DNA of 54,695 nucleotides from JAIMBK01 sp040755975 (GTDB lineage: Bacteria; Bacillota; Desulfotomaculia; Desulfotomaculales; Nap2-2B). Position numbers and translations under genes: made by a program. Shown piece by piece: positions 41,549-50,711 of the stretch (position 1 is the stretch's first letter; every line of letters starts with the position of its first letter). Below the pieces are notes generated by a model, which saw only the letters and a list, made by a program, of their open reading frames with translations, did not search any database and was not told where the DNA came from. The stretch lies in assembly GCA_040755975.1 (NCBI GenBank), contig JBFLZY010000010.1:1-54695 (forward strand), in the 5' to 3' direction.

Positions 41549-42442
41549 ATGGGTTTGTTCCTGGTCCTGTTGGGGTGGTTTTCTGTCCTTGTTTTTGTTG
41601 TTGCCGCCGCCTATAAGCTTGTCCGCCTGGCTGCCCATCCCCTCCACCTGCGCTGGGAGCTCTACCCGGTAGCCCACGAACCAAATCATTACGGCGGCTC
41701 CTACATGGAGGAGGTCGACTACGTCAGCAAACCCCGGCATACCGTCTTGCTCAATGAACTCAAAGAACTGCTCGCGGAAGTATTCTATCTGAAGCGGGTA
41801 AAAGAGCACAACCGTTTCGGCATCTGGCCCTTTGCCCTGGCCATGCACTGGGGGATCTACTTCTTTTTCTTCTGGCTGTTTTTGTTGCTTATTGAAGGGG
41901 TGTTTGATCTTTATTTCACCAGTTTTTCTCTATTTGCCAATATTTTTGGCGTCGGCTCCTTTTTCCTCGGCGCCCTGGGCGCCCTGGGCCTGATCATTAA
42001 GCGGGCGAGCAGCGCGGGGCTAAAACTTTATACGACGCCGGTGGATTATTTCAATCTCCTCTTTCTCCTCTCCATTTTTGGCACGGCCATTCTTTCCTGG
42101 GTGAGCGATCCCCGCTTACTTTTTCCCAGGGTGTACGTAGATGGCGTTCTCTTCTGGCAAGCGCCGGATGTACCTTTGCCGGTTCTGCTGAATTTCCTTT
42201 TGTTCGAGCTGTTTCTGATTTACATGCCTTTTACCAAACTTTTTCATTACGCCGCCAAGTTTTTCACCTTTCATAAAGTGCTCTGGGATGACGGATTGAA
42301 TACGAAAGGCTCCCCCATTGATAAAAAAATAACGGCGCAGCTTGCCTACCGGGTAACCTGGGCGGCACCGCATATCGTTCCCGGGAAAACCTGGGCGGAA
42401 GAAGTGCAAATTGCTGACGGGAGAGAGGTCCAAAATGAGTAA
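41549..42442 (+). CDS. NarI/DsrM/TmcC-like membrane cytochrome b subunit
   Basis: 297 aa with five to six hydrophobic helices: LFLVLLGWFSVLVFVVAAAY, ALAMHWGIYFFFFWLFLLLI, FGVGSFFLGALGALGLII, YFNLLFLLSIFGTAILSWV and LLNFLLFELFLIYMPFTKLF. Histidines in helix positions (H104-type in ALAMHWG and those in KLFHYAAKFFTFHKV) are suitable heme b ligands. Related proteins (NarI, DsrM, TmcC, HdrE) exchange electrons with menaquinone. It overlaps the following HdrD-like gene by 8 nt, so the two almost surely form one complex. GGGGGG precedes the ATG. Confidence 0.85.
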   Translation: MGLFLVLLGWFSVLVFVVAAAYKLVRLAAHPLHLRWELYPVAHEPNHYGGSYMEEVDYVSKPRHTVLLNELKELLAEVFYLKRVKEHNRFGIWPFALAMHWGIYFFFFWLFLLLIEGVFDLYFTSFSLFANIFGVGSFFLGALGALGLIIKRASSAGLKLYTTPVDYFNLLFLLSIFGTAILSWVSDPRLLFPRVYVDGVLFWQAPDVPLPVLLNFLLFELFLIYMPFTKLFHYAAKFFTFHKVLWDDGLNTKGSPIDKKITAQLAYRVTWAAPHIVPGKTWAEEVQIADGREVQNE

Positions 42443-44039
42443 AAAAATTTTCAAACAGATGAGCCGGTTGGACGACCAGCCTTTAATTTCTTTAACCGTA
42501 GACGAGCTGATGACTGTGCCGCACCTGGGCAAGGAAGAACCCATGGTCTCCCCGCCCGAGAAATGGACGAAAAACTACGAGTTCTGTTTCGACGAACATA
42601 CTCCGCTGGGCTTGCCCAAACCTGAATCCAGGGAAGAAGAAGATGAATTCGTCAGGAAATTCTTAAGCGGCTTGCAAAAACTTCTCGATCCCCGGAACAA
42701 CTGGACGTTCCTGCAGATTTTGCGGCTTTCCCTGGACTATTGCATGCATTGCCAGACCTGCTCGGACGCCTGCCACGTTTATCTAGGCAGCGGTCAACAG
42801 GAGATTTACCGCCCGACTTTCCGCTCGGAGGTCTTAAGAAAGATTTACAAAAAATTTTTTACCCCGGAAGGCAGGCTGCTGGGGGGTTTCGTGGGTGCAG
42901 ATTTAGAGGTCAACTGGAAAACGCTGGTCAGGCTGCTGGAGTCCGCCTACCGGTGCACCCTCTGCCGCCGGTGCGCCCTGATGTGCCCCGTGGGGCTGGA
43001 CAACGGGTTGATCGCCCGGGAAATCAGGAAGCTTTTCAGCCAGGAAATGGGGATCGCCCCGCCGGAAATCCACGAAAAGGGCTGCGTTACCCAGTTAAAA
43101 GTAGGCTCCTCCACGGGCATGAATCCGCTGGCGTTTAAGGATACGATCGAGTTTATCGAAGACGACATCTTCGAAAGAACGGAGCGGAAAATTAAAATAC
43201 CTTTGGATAAGAAAGGCGCGGACATTCTTTTAATTCACAACGCGGGGGAATACCTGGCCTGGCCGGAAAACCCCGGCGCTTTCGCCGTGCTCTTTGACGC
43301 CGCGGGGATCAACTATACCTTGAGCAGCGAAGCCGTGGGCTACGACGCGGTAAACTACGGGGCCTGGTACGACGACGTGGAGCTGGCCAGGATTGTCTTG
43401 AGACATACTCTCATCGCCAGGGAACTGGGGGTGAAAAAAATTGTCATCGGGGAATGCGGCCACGCCACCAAGGCCTACGTGGTGGTGGCGGACAGGGTGT
43501 TAACGGGCAAACTGAGCAGCTCCGAAATTCCCCGGGAAAGCTGCCTGCCCCTGCTGTGGGAAATTGTTCGCAGCGGCGCCGTCAAGTTCGACCCCGCCCG
43601 CAACAATTTCCCCGTCACCCTGCACGATCCCTGCAACATGGTCAGGTTAATGGGCCTGGTCGAACCGCAAAGAAGGATTTTGCGGGCGCTTTGTCCCCAA
43701 TTTCGCGAAATGAACCCCCACGGCGTCTACAACTACTGCTGCGGCGGGGGTTCCGGTTTTGCAATCATTCAATCATTCAACTTCCCGCAGTGGCGCAACA
43801 AAGTGGGGACGCGGATGAAAATGAAACAGATCTTGAGCGCCTTCGGGGACGTCCTGGATCCCGCCGTTCCCAAGTACGTGGCCGCTCCCTGCTCCAACTG
43901 CAAAGGAGCGATCAGAGACGCCCTGGCTCACTACGAACTCTGGGCCAAGTACCAAATCCTCTACGGCGGAATAGTCGAACTGATGGTCAACGCCATGGTC
44001 GATTTACCCAGACCGTTTATCGAGTGGGAATTTCATTAG
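42435..44039 (+). CDS. HdrD/DsrK/TmcB-like iron-sulfur protein
   Basis: 534 aa. After a ~95-residue N-terminal extension come two 4Fe-4S motifs, CMHCQTCSDACH (His replacing the usual Pro) and CTLCRRCALMCP, and then two CCG-type modules: GECGHATKAYVV with HDPCNMVRLMGL and YNYCCGGGSGFA, and APCSNCKGAIRD. It is a longer paralogue of the protein at 40145. ATG 42435 is chosen with GAGAGAGG upstream; coupling to the NarI-like gene is by 8-nt overlap. The pair resembles TmcB-TmcC and DsrK-DsrM, enzymes that link thiol/disulfide or ETF-type chemistry to the quinone pool. Partner protein unknown. Confidence 0.9.
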   Translation: MSKKIFKQMSRLDDQPLISLTVDELMTVPHLGKEEPMVSPPEKWTKNYEFCFDEHTPLGLPKPESREEEDEFVRKFLSGLQKLLDPRNNWTFLQILRLSLDYCMHCQTCSDACHVYLGSGQQEIYRPTFRSEVLRKIYKKFFTPEGRLLGGFVGADLEVNWKTLVRLLESAYRCTLCRRCALMCPVGLDNGLIAREIRKLFSQEMGIAPPEIHEKGCVTQLKVGSSTGMNPLAFKDTIEFIEDDIFERTERKIKIPLDKKGADILLIHNAGEYLAWPENPGAFAVLFDAAGINYTLSSEAVGYDAVNYGAWYDDVELARIVLRHTLIARELGVKKIVIGECGHATKAYVVVADRVLTGKLSSSEIPRESCLPLLWEIVRSGAVKFDPARNNFPVTLHDPCNMVRLMGLVEPQRRILRALCPQFREMNPHGVYNYCCGGGSGFAIIQSFNFPQWRNKVGTRMKMKQILSAFGDVLDPAVPKYVAAPCSNCKGAIRDALAHYELWAKYQILYGGIVELMVNAMVDLPRPFIEWEFH

Positions 44040-44102
44040 CAGTTGTTCCCGGGGGAACGACAAAACGAAGGGATTTTTCAAAAAACCCCCCTTGCCTTTT
44101 TC
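44040..44102 (+). terminator. Two hairpins ending the HdrD-like operon
   Basis: GTTGTTCCC/GGGAACGAC stem just after the stop codon, then AAGGG-A-TTTTT pairing with AAAAA-C-CCCTT before GCCTTTTT. Confidence 0.7.
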
Positions 44103-44252
44103 GATCAACGGGAGTAAAACAAGATAGAGATATGTGAATGTGAGCACTATCCCATATAAGGTTAGAGGGCGATGCATATCCGGGAGGCGGGAGAGAAGCT
44201 TTAAGACAAAAAATTAAGAAGAATCGGAAGACGGAAATATATAAAAATAATA

Positions 44253-44281
44253 TTGACATTGAGTTAATTATATAATTTAAT
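44253..44281 (+). promoter_or_regulatory. Candidate SigA promoter of the tatA-fdh operon
   Basis: TTGACA, 17 nt, TTTAAT within a strikingly AT-rich stretch (about 44200-44300). The leader to tatA is about 70 nt. Confidence 0.55.
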
Positions 44282-44353
44282 AAAAATGTGTAATGGAATT
44301 TGGTGCCAGGCCAGGCAAAATAGGGTGCATATCAAAATCCCTGGTAATGACAA

Positions 44354-44572
44354 ATGAAGGGGGTGAACAAAATTTTTGAGGGTATTTTCCAGCCGACGCA
44401 TTTAATCCTGATCCTGGTGGTGGTCTTAATTATTTTCGGCCCCGGGAAACTGCCCGAGGTGGGCAAGGCCATCGGCAAAACCGTGCGCGAGTTCCGGAAA
44501 GCGACCTCGGCCTCTTTTGAGGAGGAAGAAGAAAAAAAGGCCCTTCCCCAGAGTGAAAAGAAAACGGAATAA
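44354..44572 (+). CDS. tatA: Twin-arginine translocase subunit TatA/TatB-like
   Basis: 72 aa. One N-terminal membrane helix (LILILVVVLIIFGPGKLPEV) with the conserved FGP hinge, an amphipathic helix (GKAIGKTVREFRKATSASF) and an acidic tail. Forms the pore of the Tat system. The start is unclear: ATG 44354 has no ribosome site, and the strongest one (AAGGGGGTGA) lies inside the frame, pointing to initiation a few codons later. Placed directly before the Tat-exported fdhA, with tatC at the end of the same gene group, giving the formate dehydrogenase its own export machinery. Confidence 0.9.
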   Translation: MKGVNKIFEGIFQPTHLILILVVVLIIFGPGKLPEVGKAIGKTVREFRKATSASFEEEEEKKALPQSEKKTE

Positions 44573-44641
44573 GCCGCAAGAAGGGCCAAGTCGCCAAACC
44601 GCCTGGAAATTTGCAGGACGGGAAAGGAGTGAAAAGATGCG

Positions 44642-47600
44642 ATGAATAAAATAAGCAGGCGCGATTTCTTGAAAAACATCGGCCTGGGAATCGGCGGCCT
44701 GACCTTGCTCAAAGGAATTCCTGCCTCCGCCGGAGAAGAAGACGGAAAAATTTCCAGCGCAGACCTCCCCTTAAAAATCCGCAAAATCAAAGAAACCCCC
44801 GGCATCTGCGCGTTTTGCGGCTGCGGCTGCGGAATAATCCTGTATTCTGCGAAAGACAAACTGGTTTACGTGGAGGGCGACCCGGATCACCCCATCAACG
44901 AAGGCACCCTTTGCCCAAAGGCGAACGCAATTACGGACATTTATAACGTAGTCGATCAAAAGGGACGGCGGGTGCCCAATAAAACCAGGATTTGTAAACC
45001 TCTCTACCGGGCTCCCGGCAGCGACAGATGGGAGGAGAAAAGCTGGGACTGGATTTTGGGCGAAATAGCGAAACGGGTGAAAAAGACCCGGGACGAAACC
45101 TTTGAAGAAAAGGACGCCAAAGGGGTCACCGTCAACCGGACGCTGGCCTTTGCTTCTTTCGGCAGCGCCTCCCTGGACAACGAGGAAAATTACCTCCTGC
45201 ACAAGATGTTTCGCGCGTGGGGGCTCATCAACATCGAGCACCACGCCCGCCTCTGACACTCCACCACTGTGGCCGGTCTGGCCAACACTTTCGGCCGGGG
45301 CGTGATGACCAATCACTTCATCGACTATAAAAATTCCGACGTAATTCTGATGATCGGCTCCAATTCGGCGGAAAACCACCCGCAGGCAATGCGCTGGATC
45401 TTAAAGGCCAAACAAAACAAGGGCGCCAAACTGATCGTCGCCGACCCCCGGTTAACCAAATCCGCCGCCTTCGCCGACATCCACCTGCGCCATCGTCCCG
45501 GCACGGATATTGCCCTGCTAAACGGCATGATTAATTACATCCTGCAAAACAATCTTTATTTTCACGATTACGTGGTTAACTACACAAACGCCAGCTACCT
45601 CGTTAACCCTGATTTCGGTTTTCACGACGGCGTTTTTTCCGGCGCCGGGACAAAAGACGGCAAATTCACCTACGACACCAAAAGCTGGCAGTACCAAACC
45701 GAAGAAGACAAAATTAAAAAAGACCCCACCCTCCAGGACCCCTACTGCGTGTTCCAGCTTTTAAAGAAGCACGTAAGCCGCTACGACAGCAAAACCGTCA
45801 GCCGGATTACCGGGGTCCCCGAGGAGATCTTTTTAAAGGCGTGCGCATTATACGCCTCCACCGGGAAACCGGACAAGGCCGGCAACGTAATCTACGCCAT
45901 GGGGATCACCCAGCATACCTACGGCAGCCAGAACGTCCGCGCCATCGCCATGCTGCAGCTGCTGCTGGGCAACATCGGCATTTGCGGCGGCGGCGTCAAC
46001 GCCCAGCGGGGCGAGTCCAACGTCCAGGGATCGACGGATATGGCCATGTTGAGCCACCTGATTCCCGGTTATTTAAGCGTTCCTTCGGCCGTCGCCCACC
46101 CCACGCTCAAAGACTACCTCAGCAAGGAAACCCCGGAAAGCGGTTACTGGGCCAACAAACCGAAATTTTTAGTCAGCATGCTGAAAGCCTTTTACGGCGA
46201 GCAGGCTACGCAAGAAAACGATTTTTGCTATGCCTGGCTGCCCAAGCACGACGGAAAAAACCGCACCCACATGGGCATTTTCGATTTCATGGCCAAAGGC
46301 GCCGTCAAGGGCATGTTCGCCTGGGGGCAAAACCCCGCCGTGGGCGGCCCTACCGCCGCCGAAGAACGCAAGGCCATGGAGAAGCTGGACTGGCTGGTCG
46401 TTGTGGACCTGTTTGAAACGGAAACCGCCGCCTTCTGGCGCCGGCCGGGAGCAAACCCCAAAGGGATTAAAACGGAAGTGTTTTTCCTCCCGGCGGCCAT
46501 GTCCTACGAAAAGGAGGGGACCATCACCAACAGCGGCCGGTGGATTCAGTACCGCTGGAAAGCCGTCGACCCGCCCGGCGAGTGCAAAAGCGATTTATGG
46601 ATCGCCGACCGCCTGTTTAAAGCGGTGAAAAAAGAATACCAGCAGAACGGCGGGAAGTTCCCCGCGCCCATTTTGCAAATGCTCTGGGATTACGACAAGC
46701 CGGGCCGGCAGGAACCTGACCTCGACCGGGTCGCTACAGAAATCAACGGCTATAACGTGGCTACCAGGGAACCGCTGGCCAGCTTCGCCCTGCTCAAAGA
46801 AGACGGAACAACGGCCTGCGGCAACTGGATCTACGGCGGGTACTGGTTTGAGGACAAAGAGGCGAAGGTTCCGGCCGCCAAGCGCCGGGTTCGCGAAGAC
46901 AAAGCGGGCCTGGGCCTTTACCCCCGGTGGGCGTTCTCCTGGCCGGTCAACCGGCGCATCGTATACAACCGCTGCTCGTGCGACCCCGCCGGAAAGCCGT
47001 GGAACCCGCAAGCCGTGCTTGCCCGGTGGGACGGGGCCAAATGGATAACCAACGACGTCCCCGATTTCGGAATCAAGGATCTGAAAACCGGCGACCCGGT
47101 CCCGCCGGAAAAAAGTGCGGCGGCGCCGTTTATCATGCTCCCCGAAGGACAGGGCCGGCTTTTCGCCCCCACCGTCGGCGACGGCCCGCTGCCGGAACAC
47201 TACGAGCCGGTGGAAAGCCCCGTGCAAAATATCCTGTCCAAACAACAAAACAACCCCCTGGCTGTCCGGTTCAACGGGAGCGCCGCCAAACTGGCGGAAA
47301 CGGGAAGCGCAAAGTATCCCTATATTGCCACCACCCACCGTCTGATCGAACATTACCAGAGCGGCGCCGTCACCCGGAACTGCCCCTGGCTGGCCGAAAT
47401 CGCGCCGCACATGTTCGTGAGCATCTCGCCGAAACTGGCCCAAAAGTTGAACATTAAAACCGGCGACGAGGTGCTGGTGGAAAGCGCCCGCGGCCAGATT
47501 ATCTGCAAGGCTTCCGTACTCCCCGTGGTGAAGCCGCTGCTGATCGATGGAAAAGAAATCGAAGTGGTCGCCATGCCCTGGCACTGGGGATATAAGGCGC

Positions 47601-47707
47601 TGGTCACCGGTCCTTCCGCCAACGAACTGACGCCCAGCGTGGGTGATCCGCTCACCAGCATTCCGGAATACAAAGCTTTCCTGGTAAATATTCGCAAGGC
47701 CAAATAA
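44642..47707 (+). CDS. fdhA: Formate dehydrogenase catalytic subunit, selenocysteine-containing, Tat-exported
   Basis: 1021 aa molybdopterin oxidoreductase if the in-frame TGA at 45254-45256 is read as selenocysteine 205. The context NIEHHARL-Sec-HSTTVAGLANTFGRG is the FDH active site, where Cys or Sec ligates Mo/W. The N-terminus is a Tat signal (SRRDFLKNIGLGIGGLTL), followed by the 4Fe-4S motif CAFCGCGCG...C (ends LCPKANAI) and the molybdopterin domains; the C-terminal dinucleotide-binding domain starts near THRLIEHYQSGAVTRNCPWL. A bacterial SECIS hairpin follows the TGA (45254-45292). It oxidises formate, or reduces CO2, outside the membrane; electrons pass to FdhB. GGAAAGGAG lies 12-13 nt upstream. 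Requires SelABC/SelD, not in the window. Confidence 0.96.
45254..45292 (+). promoter_or_regulatory. UGA selenocysteine codon and SECIS element of fdhA
   Basis: TGA at 45254-45256; 13 nt later the apical stem TGGCC-GGTCT-GGCCA (45270-45284). The GGTCT loop is identical to that of the E. coli fdhF SECIS, bound by SelB. Confidence 0.9.
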
Positions 47708-47736
47708 TTTCAACACTAGAGAAAGGGGGGGAATAA

Positions 47737-48552
47737 ATGAGCAAAGGTGTCCTGGTTGACGTAACCAGGTGTATGGGCTGTAAAAGCTGCCAGGTGGCCT
47801 GTAAGTCCTGGAACGATTTACCGGCTAACGTGCCCGACGTTCCCGAATTTTCCGACGGCCTGAACAGTCCCGCGGAAACGAACGGCTATACCTACACGAC
47901 GGTGGCCATCCGGACGGTGGCCAGGGAAGACGACTACGTCCTGCGTTTTTGCAAAAGGCAATGTATGCACTGCCTGGAACCGGCCTGCGTGTCCGCCTGC
48001 TTTGCCCGGGCCCTGCAGAGGGACCCGCAAACCGGGGCCGTCGTCTACAACCAGAATATGTGTGTGGGCTGCCGTTACTGTATGCTGGCCTGCCCTTTCA
48101 ACATTCCCAAGTTTCAATGGGATAAGACCTTTCCAATCATCGGTAAATGCCAGTTCTGCTTCGACCCCAACGGCAAATTGAACCGGATCGGCCAGGGGCT
48201 GGCGCCGGCCTGCGTGCGCACCTGCCCCACCAGCGCCCTGCAATTCGGCGAACGGGAGGCTCTGCTAAAGGAAGCCCGGGAAAGGATCAAGAAAAACCCC
48301 GCCTATATTAAACACATTTACGGGGAAAAAGAAATAGGCGGCACGGCCTGGCTTTACATTTCCGATACGCCGCTGGAAATTTTCGGTTTCCGGCAGGATC
48401 TCGGCACCCGGCCGCTGCCGGAGTATACCGCCAGTTACCTTAAATTCACTCCCTACGTGGCCGTCGGCTGGACCATCCTCCTGACGGCTCTGTATCTCTA
48501 CACCAAACGGCGGGAAGCCGTGGAAGAAGAAAAGAAAAGCGCGCAGGGTTAA
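47737..48552 (+). CDS. fdhB: Formate dehydrogenase iron-sulfur subunit FdhB (HybA/FdnH-like)
   Basis: 271 aa. Four ferredoxin-type clusters can be placed: CMGCKSCQVACK, CKRQCMHCLEPACVSAC, CVGCRYCMLACP and CQFC...CVRTCP. A single C-terminal membrane helix (TPYVAVGWTILLTALYLYTK) anchors it, as in FdnH and HybA. There is no Tat signal, so it would be exported together with FdhA. It hands electrons to the NrfD-like subunit encoded next. AAGGGGGGG precedes the ATG. Confidence 0.94.
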   Translation: MSKGVLVDVTRCMGCKSCQVACKSWNDLPANVPDVPEFSDGLNSPAETNGYTYTTVAIRTVAREDDYVLRFCKRQCMHCLEPACVSACFARALQRDPQTGAVVYNQNMCVGCRYCMLACPFNIPKFQWDKTFPIIGKCQFCFDPNGKLNRIGQGLAPACVRTCPTSALQFGEREALLKEARERIKKNPAYIKHIYGEKEIGGTAWLYISDTPLEIFGFRQDLGTRPLPEYTASYLKFTPYVAVGWTILLTALYLYTKRREAVEEEKKSAQG

Positions 48553-48585
48553 TTTTAAAACCGGTCGGGAAAAAGGAGGGGGTTT

Positions 48586-49821
48586 TTGAAAATGAAAGGC
48601 CCGGTTACGGCAGAAAAGGAGTGGCTGCCGGAAGATTGGCGCGGGGAAATCGGGGAACTGACCGGCAAAAAGTGGCGCTTCCGGATGACTCCCGCCCGCG
48701 TGGTCTTGCTGGCCCTGGGCGCCATCTCCGTGCTGATCACTGTTTACCGGCTGTTCGCGGGGCACGAAGCGGTTTCCAACCTGAACGACCACTGGCCCTG
48801 GGGCCTGTGGATCGGTTTTAACGTGCTGGCCGGCGTGGCTTTGGCCGGCGGCGGCTACAGCACCGCGCTCCTCGCCAACGTGCTGCACGTCCGGAAATTC
48901 TCCGTCGTTGCCCGCAGCGCCCTGCTGGTTTCCCTTTTAAGCTACCTTTTCGTGATGTTCAGTCTGTTCCTGGACATCGGCAAGTGGTATAACTTCTGGC
49001 GCCCCTTCGTTTTCTGGGGGTACCATTCCGTCCTGTTCGAAGTATTCTGGTGCATTTCTTTATACCTGGTGGTTCAGTTGCTGGAATTTGGGGAAATCGC
49101 CACCGAACGGGTGCTGACCGGCTGGCACGCCCTTTTCAAAAAGGCAATGCCGGTTTTGCTGATTGCCGGCGTTATGCTGCCCACCCTGCACCAGCAGTCA
49201 CTGGGGGGCCTTTACATTATCGCCGTAGGAAAGCTATACCCGCTCTGGTGGTCGATGCTCATCCCCGTGTTTTTCCTGATCTCGTCGTTCTTTGTCGGTC
49301 CGGCCATGGTTACCCTGGTGAGCACCCTCGCCGGAAGGGCCTACCGGTGGACAGTGCCCACGGAAGTTTTGCAAAAGCTGATCCGGGTGTCCGGCGTGCT
49401 GATGCTGGTTTACCTGGGCCTGTTGGTCTACGACCTCTCCAGCAGGGGGGTATGGGGCCTGGTGTTCAAAGGGAACCTGGAAGGAAACATGTTTATCCTG
49501 GAAGTGCTGTGGATGTTGATTATTCCGCTGGTGATTTGTTGGACCCCCGCCCTGTTCAACCAGCGCAAATGGCTGGTGGTTTTCGGGGCGCTGGTCGGCT
49601 CCGGCGTGGTGCTTAACCGGATGAACGTGGTCTTTACCGGGATGGCCGGCTACCTGGGCGGACATTACTTCCCCTCTCTGATGGAGTGGGCGCTGACCAT
49701 CGGCTTTATCGCCATCACCGCCCTGGTGTACATGTTCGTCGCGGAAAATTTCCGGATCCACGCCCGGGAAGAGGAGATTGCCCCCGAAGTCGCCGAAGTG
49801 GAGAAGGGGGTTGTCGCTTAA
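48586..49821 (+). CDS. NrfD/HybB-type membrane quinone-interacting subunit
   Basis: 411 aa with about ten helices, e.g. VVLLALGAISVLITVYRLFA, GLWIGFNVLAGVALAGGGY, LIPVFFLISSFFVGPAMVTL, LMLVYLGLLVYDLS and EWALTIGFIAITALVYMFVA. The PWGLWIGFNV motif and GxGGY are typical of HybB/NrfD, which pass electrons between the Fe-S subunit and menaquinone without heme. It replaces the cytochrome b FdnI found in E. coli. TTG 48586 fits AGGAGG better, ATG 48592 is the alternative. Its stop directly abuts the fdhE ATG. Confidence 0.92.
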   Translation: MKMKGPVTAEKEWLPEDWRGEIGELTGKKWRFRMTPARVVLLALGAISVLITVYRLFAGHEAVSNLNDHWPWGLWIGFNVLAGVALAGGGYSTALLANVLHVRKFSVVARSALLVSLLSYLFVMFSLFLDIGKWYNFWRPFVFWGYHSVLFEVFWCISLYLVVQLLEFGEIATERVLTGWHALFKKAMPVLLIAGVMLPTLHQQSLGGLYIIAVGKLYPLWWSMLIPVFFLISSFFVGPAMVTLVSTLAGRAYRWTVPTEVLQKLIRVSGVLMLVYLGLLVYDLSSRGVWGLVFKGNLEGNMFILEVLWMLIIPLVICWTPALFNQRKWLVVFGALVGSGVVLNRMNVVFTGMAGYLGGHYFPSLMEWALTIGFIAITALVYMFVAENFRIHAREEEIAPEVAEVEKGVVA

Positions 49822-50658
49822 ATGGAAAGGGCGGCCGGCCCGGAAAAAAATTTAGCGCAATTTTACCTGGCGCTCCTGGACGCGGAGGATAAGGACGGCC
49901 TTTTAGCGGCCCCCGCAGCCCGGCCGGAAACATTCCCGTCCGCCGCCCGGGAAAAATGGCAAACCGGCCGGCCCGCCTTAACCATCATCCCTTTGGAAAT
50001 ACCGGCGGAAGAGCTATTTCAGAGGCTGCTGGCCGTGGTCCGGGCCTGCCTGCAATGGCAGCCGGGCCCGCAAATTTTACCGGCGGATCTTCTTCCGGCG
50101 CTCCAGATCCTGCCCGCGGCCGCGCGGAAAGAATTTTGCGCCGCCCTGGCCGCGGGTTTTCCGCCGGACGAAAAGTGCCGCTGGGCGGCTAAATTCGGCA
50201 TCACCCCGGAAATGCTGGACTTTCTGGCCTGCCATACCCTGCGGCCCTGCCTGCGGCGGTACGGCGAAGCCCTCGCCGGGGAGCTGAATTTCGACGAATG
50301 GGGAAGAGGATCCTGCCCCGTTTGCGGCGGCGCCCCCACCATGGCGAGAATCAGCGCGGGCGACGGCGCCCGTAAGCTCTACTGCTCCCGATGTGAAACC
50401 GAATGGCGCTACAAACGGATCGGCTGCCCTTATTGCGGCAACGAAGACGCCGGCTCCCTGTCTTTTCTGGAAGTGGCGGGCTACGAACAATACCGCCTTT
50501 ACCTGTGCGAAGCCTGCCGGAGCTATTTAAAAACGGTAGACGAACGGAAAACTGACGGCGCCACCGATTTATTCTGCGCCGACCTGGTTACCGCCCGGCT
50601 GGACCGGCTGGCCGCGGACGAAGGTTACCGGCGCGCCGGAACCGGGGCGCAATCCTGA
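49822..50658 (+). CDS. fdhE: Formate dehydrogenase maturation protein FdhE
   Basis: 278 aa. The C-terminal half carries four CxxC pairs, CPVCGG, CSRCETEW, CPYCGNED and CEACRSYLK, in the rubredoxin-like arrangement of FdhE, which binds iron and interacts with FDH catalytic subunits before export. The N-terminal half is helical and divergent. Translation is coupled: the ATG follows the stop codon of the NrfD-like gene without a gap. Presence in the operon supports a respiratory-type, exported FDH. Confidence 0.93.
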   Translation: MERAAGPEKNLAQFYLALLDAEDKDGLLAAPAARPETFPSAAREKWQTGRPALTIIPLEIPAEELFQRLLAVVRACLQWQPGPQILPADLLPALQILPAAARKEFCAALAAGFPPDEKCRWAAKFGITPEMLDFLACHTLRPCLRRYGEALAGELNFDEWGRGSCPVCGGAPTMARISAGDGARKLYCSRCETEWRYKRIGCPYCGNEDAGSLSFLEVAGYEQYRLYLCEACRSYLKTVDERKTDGATDLFCADLVTARLDRLAADEGYRRAGTGAQS

Positions 50659-50711
50659 TTTCCCTTCAGATATCTTTTTTCCCAGCGTCCTGACCAAAGG
50701 AGAAATTTGCA

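Noticed and set aside
45254..45256. TGA in fdhA as a nonsense mutation or pseudogene
   Set aside because: It falls exactly at the Mo/W-ligand Cys/Sec position, homology continues in frame, and a SECIS hairpin with the GGTCT loop follows.
46595..47716. 373-codon minus-strand frame opposite fdhA
   Set aside because: Antisense shadow of the C-terminal half of formate dehydrogenase; the plus strand clearly encodes conserved domains.
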